DNA of 8,307 nucleotides from Campylobacterales bacterium (GTDB lineage Bacteria > Campylobacterota > Campylobacteria > Campylobacterales > SZUA-545). Location of the stretch: positions 1 to 8,307 of the forward strand of contig JAOXRY010000294.1 of NCBI GenBank assembly GCA_025800305.1, given 5' to 3'. A program made the position numbers and the translations under genes. This document shows positions 5,303 to 8,307 of this stretch, piece after piece. The notes beneath the pieces were generated by a model. That model searched no databases. It was not told the origin of the DNA and saw only the letters and a list, made by a program, of their open reading frames with translations. The first letter of the stretch is position 1, and every line of letters starts with the position of its first letter.

Positions 5303-7198
5303 ATGGAAAACTTATTAAAAAGTGTTGAACAACTTTTCAAAGAGAAAAAATTTAAAGAGATAGAGTCTTTATTTGTACAATACATCAATAAAAATCCTGA
5401 TGATTATAAAGGGTACTACCATCTTTCTCTTTTTCTTTTTAGATTGGGAAAATTAGAAGATGCTATGAAGGTTCTAGCCAAAGCCTTGACTATTGATCCA
5501 AGTCAAGCAGGTGGTTATAATAATCTTGGTGTAATACTTAAAAGAATGAAAAGACTAGGAGGAGCAGAAAGAGCTTATAAAAAAGCAATAGAGCTTGAAC
5601 CTAACTATCTTGATTCTTATAGCAATCTTGCCAATCTTTACAGAGAGAATGGTTTATATAAAGACGCTTTAAATGTTGGGATTACTTCATTAAAAAAAGA
5701 TCCTAAAAATCCCTCTATTTGGATTAACCTCTCTTTTACCCATGAAAAATTAAAACAGTATCAAAAGTCATTAGAGTGTCTTAATAACGCTTTAAAACTG
5801 CAACCAAAAAATCCTGAGATCTATTTTCATATAGGAAATCTATTCTATACAGTTAAAAATTATGAAAAAGCAGAGATACTTTTGAAAAAAGCTATAGAGC
5901 TGTCTCCTAAAAATCCTAATTATTTCAATAACTTAGGAGTGATGTTAAAGCAACAAGGAAAATATAAAGAAGCTATTGTTTGTTATGAAAACTCTTTAAA
6001 AATACTTCCAAACAATCCAAATACCTACACCAATATGTCCTTAGCCTTAAAAGAGTTAAGAGATTTTGAAAATGGCTTAAAAGCTGGAATGAGATCTTTG
6101 GAAATTCGACCAAATGATGCCAATGCTTTAAATAATTTAGCTACAGTTTATGAAGAAAAATTAGAGTTTGAAAAAGCAGAAGAGTATTTTAGAAAAGCTT
6201 TGGAAATAGAACCAACACACCCTAATAGTAATTGGAATCTTTCTGTACTCTTATTGAAAAAAGGTCACTATGAAGAAGGCTTTGAAAAATATGAGTATAG
6301 GTGGCAAAATGAAGCTGCAAAACCAAAACCAATTTTAGACTCTAAAGAGTTAATAGATGAAGATGTAAATGGAAAAAAAGTCTACGTTTATACAGAACAA
6401 GGTTTTGGAGATGCAATTCAGTTTGCTAGATATCTCTCTCTTTTAGATGAAAAAGGAGGAGAAGTTTATCTCCAATGTAAAAAAGAGTTGCAACCACTTT
6501 TTGCCAACTTAAAGTTTTTAAAACAGTGTGTTACTGATTTTGATGAAGTAAAAGAAAAAATGGACTTTAATGTGCCTATTATGTCATTGGGCAAATATTT
6601 TCATACTACTGTTGAAACCATTCCTACAGAAACACCTTATCTTTTTTTAAAAGGTAGAAAACTCTCTGTTAAAACATCACCTGCAAAACTAAACATTGGA
6701 ATTTGTTGGAGTGCTAGTGTTACAGGAGCTCAGTATGATGAAAAAGTCATTGATTTAGAACTATTTAAAACACTTTTCTCAATTCCAGATACTCAGTTTT
6801 TCTCCCTTCAAGTAGGTCATGATAGTGATATGGTAGAAAAGTACAGTTTGGAAAATAAAATCATAGATCTTAAAGAGAAACTTGTAGATTTTTCAAAGAC
6901 CGCTTCTGCAATATCACAAATGGATTTAATTGTTGGTTCTGATACTTCTGTTATTCATCTTGCTGGAGCTTTAGGTATTCCTTCTATTGCTTTAATCCCT
7001 TATTATAATGATTGGAGATGGAAGCTAGAGAGAAGTGATTCTCCATGGTATCCGTCAATGAAACTTTTTAGGCAAAAAGAGTATATGAATTGGAAGCCAA
7101 TTTTAGAAGAGGTTAAAACCTATATTGTAGAAAATAAGAAAGATATAAAAAGACAGCAGAAAAAAGTGATAAATAAAAGAAGTAAAAGAAGAAAATGA
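5303..7198 (+). CDS. TPR-repeat protein with C-terminal glycosyltransferase-like domain
   Basis: A 631-residue protein of the large TPR-glycosyltransferase group. About nine 34-residue TPR units run from near residue 2 to 334, with good repeats such as AGGYNNLGVILKRM (69-82) and NPNYFNNLGVMLKQQGKYKEA (204-224). The last unit leads into EGFEKYEYRW (325-334). The C-terminal half is a GT-B style domain: TEQGFGDAIQFARY (364-377), then LNIGICWSAS (463-472) opening the second lobe, and the sugar-nucleotide side motif GSDTSVIHLAGALGIPSIAL (545-564), followed by DWRW and DSPWYPSMKLFRQ (570-591). This layout is like O-GlcNAc-transferase-type and heptosyltransferase-like enzymes. Residues 612-631 are a strongly basic tail. 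No signal peptide, so cytoplasmic. The stop overlaps the start of a type I exporter (ATGA), so modification of the exported protein is a reasonable inference. Donor sugar and acceptor are not known, and enzymatic activity is assumed. Confidence 0.88.
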   Translation: MENLLKSVEQLFKEKKFKEIESLFVQYINKNPDDYKGYYHLSLFLFRLGKLEDAMKVLAKALTIDPSQAGGYNNLGVILKRMKRLGGAERAYKKAIELEPNYLDSYSNLANLYRENGLYKDALNVGITSLKKDPKNPSIWINLSFTHEKLKQYQKSLECLNNALKLQPKNPEIYFHIGNLFYTVKNYEKAEILLKKAIELSPKNPNYFNNLGVMLKQQGKYKEAIVCYENSLKILPNNPNTYTNMSLALKELRDFENGLKAGMRSLEIRPNDANALNNLATVYEEKLEFEKAEEYFRKALEIEPTHPNSNWNLSVLLLKKGHYEEGFEKYEYRWQNEAAKPKPILDSKELIDEDVNGKKVYVYTEQGFGDAIQFARYLSLLDEKGGEVYLQCKKELQPLFANLKFLKQCVTDFDEVKEKMDFNVPIMSLGKYFHTTVETIPTETPYLFLKGRKLSVKTSPAKLNIGICWSASVTGAQYDEKVIDLELFKTLFSIPDTQFFSLQVGHDSDMVEKYSLENKIIDLKEKLVDFSKTASAISQMDLIVGSDTSVIHLAGALGIPSIALIPYYNDWRWKLERSDSPWYPSMKLFRQKEYMNWKPILEEVKTYIVENKKDIKRQQKKVINKRSKRRK

Positions 7199-8307
7199 GT
7201 TATACAAACAGTCAAGGCTTAATATATTCATTTAAGTATATTCTTGATTTTTACTATGGTGATGTTCCTATAAAAACCATATTGTTGATGTCTGGAAGTG
7301 ACGATGAACATTTTTCTTTAGAAAGTGTTATAGATGTTTCTAAAGAGGTGAATCTGCATGTCGAATTACAAAAAATTCAACCTGAAAGAGTAAGTAAACA
7401 CCTTCTTCCTGTAATTCTTTATAAAGAATCACTTCCTCCACTTGTCCTTTTAAAATTAGATAAAGATGAAGCAACTCTTTTTGATGGAAAAGAGAACTCA
7501 GTTGTAACAAAGAAGATCTCAGAACTTAAAGAGTATGACAGTGTTGTTTACTTTTTTCGTGATAAAAGTGATAAAGAGTTTATTCAAGAGAGGAAAAAAG
7601 AGAAAGAGTGGTTTTTCAAACCGATAAAAGAGGAGTGGAGAAGCTACACAGAAGTTGCTATTCTTACGGTTTTTATTAATATTTTTATTCTTGCAGTACC
7701 ACTTTATACTATGAGCGTTTATGATAGGGTTATTCCTAATTTTGCCACTAATACACTAAAGGTCTTAGCTTTTGGTGTTGTAATTATTTTGATTTTTGAT
7801 TTTATTTTTAAAGGTGTTCGAAGTTATATTATTGAAAATGTAGGGAAAAGATTAGGAAACTCACTGGAGGAAGAGTTGATGAATAAGATTCTTCATATCC
7901 AGCCAAAGTATGATGAAATACAAGTTGGAGCTAAGGTGAATCTTTTTTCTGAACTTAGTCGAGTAAAAGAGTTTTTCGCCTCAAAAACTATGATTAATAT
8001 TTTAGATTTTCCATTTTTTTTATTTATGATGTTTGTTATCTACCTTATCTCACCAACTTTAGCTTCAATACCTTTTTTTGGAGCTTTGATTATTTTAGGT
8101 GTTAGTTATTTTATCCATCTTATTGGGGATAGACTAAGAGAAGATAGTTTTGAACATGTTCAATCTAAAAATAGTTTTTTAGTTGAGACCATAGGAGGAC
8201 GAGACTCTATTAAACTGGCAAATGCTTCGCCTAAGAGACTTTTTGAGTTTCGTCAACTAATTGGTTTTACCAATTCTATTATTTTAAAACTCCAAATGTT
8301 TAATGTC
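7195..8307 (+). CDS. Type I secretion ABC transporter, LapB-type permease/ATPase, N-terminal part
   Basis: The first 371 codons of a gene cut by the right edge. Residues 1-135 occupy the place of the C39 peptidase domain but have no Cys at all (Gln7/Gly8 lie where the catalytic Cys is expected), so this is a C39-like, non-cleaving recognition domain as in RTX exporters. The membrane domain follows: helix about 152-172 ending in the subfamily hallmark VPLYTMSVYDRVIPN (168-182), then helices at 188-206, 266-286 and 290-310, with the cytoplasmic coupling region around 215-262 and 312-355. The nucleotide-binding domain with its Walker motifs must lie beyond the window. Partners would be a LapC/HlyD-type adaptor and a TolC-type outer-membrane channel. 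The start ATG overlaps the TPR gene stop by four bases. LapB-type exporters of this kind usually secrete large adhesins, and the substrate gene is not here. Confidence 0.92.
   Translation, partial: MSYTNSQGLIYSFKYILDFYYGDVPIKTILLMSGSDDEHFSLESVIDVSKEVNLHVELQKIQPERVSKHLLPVILYKESLPPLVLLKLDKDEATLFDGKENSVVTKKISELKEYDSVVYFFRDKSDKEFIQERKKEKEWFFKPIKEEWRSYTEVAILTVFINIFILAVPLYTMSVYDRVIPNFATNTLKVLAFGVVIILIFDFIFKGVRSYIIENVGKRLGNSLEEELMNKILHIQPKYDEIQVGAKVNLFSELSRVKEFFASKTMINILDFPFFLFMMFVIYLISPTLASIPFFGALIILGVSYFIHLIGDRLREDSFEHVQSKNSFLVETIGGRDSIKLANASPKRLFEFRQLIGFTNSIILKLQMFNV

Noticed and set aside
5303..6310. Repeated DNA words in the TPR region
   Set aside because: These come from the 34-residue protein repeats and do not form a DNA repeat array or CRISPR.

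Overview
The window is a low-GC, AT-rich bacterial segment with dense gene packing and AGA-rich arginine usage. The argininosuccinate synthase, the cytoplasmic chemoreceptor and the type I secretion / TPR-glycosyltransferase locus together suggest a free-living or host-associated Campylobacterota (Arcobacter / Sulfurimonas-like). This placement rests on protein style and composition; no rRNA or other decisive marker is present.

Layout. (1) Positions 1-422, minus strand: the N-terminal 140 residues of a membrane-anchored sensor (YgaP/DUF2892-like two-helix domain followed by the start of a PAS-like domain), cut by the left edge. (2) Positions 507-1789, plus strand: a two-gene unit made of a small NrtS-like membrane protein with a cytoplasmic CxxH/CxxC tail, followed 11 bases later by a soluble methyl-accepting chemotaxis protein with no membrane segment. 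A near-perfect extended -10 box precedes the pair and two nested hairpins close it. (3) Positions 1811-3046, minus strand: argG, convergent with the chemotaxis gene. (4) Positions 3207-8307, plus strand: a run of four genes. These are a secreted beta-rich protein of unknown function with SH3-like C-terminal repeats, amrA (AMMECR1 family) one base later, a TPR / glycosyltransferase-like protein, and the N-terminal part of a LapB-type type I secretion ABC transporter that overlaps it by ATGA and runs off the right edge.

How the genes may work together. The NrtS-like protein and the soluble receptor look like a split chemoreceptor, in which a small membrane protein that could bind or pass nitrate/nitrite signals to a cytoplasmic signalling rod. 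The TPR-glycosyltransferase and the type I exporter are translationally coupled, which fits modification and export of a large surface adhesin encoded outside the window. ArgG is ordinary arginine biosynthesis. The secreted SH3 protein and AmrA are tightly coupled, but their joint job is unknown. No rRNA, tRNA, CRISPR array, insertion sequence or phage gene was seen. No gene-free stretch exceeds about 160 bases.
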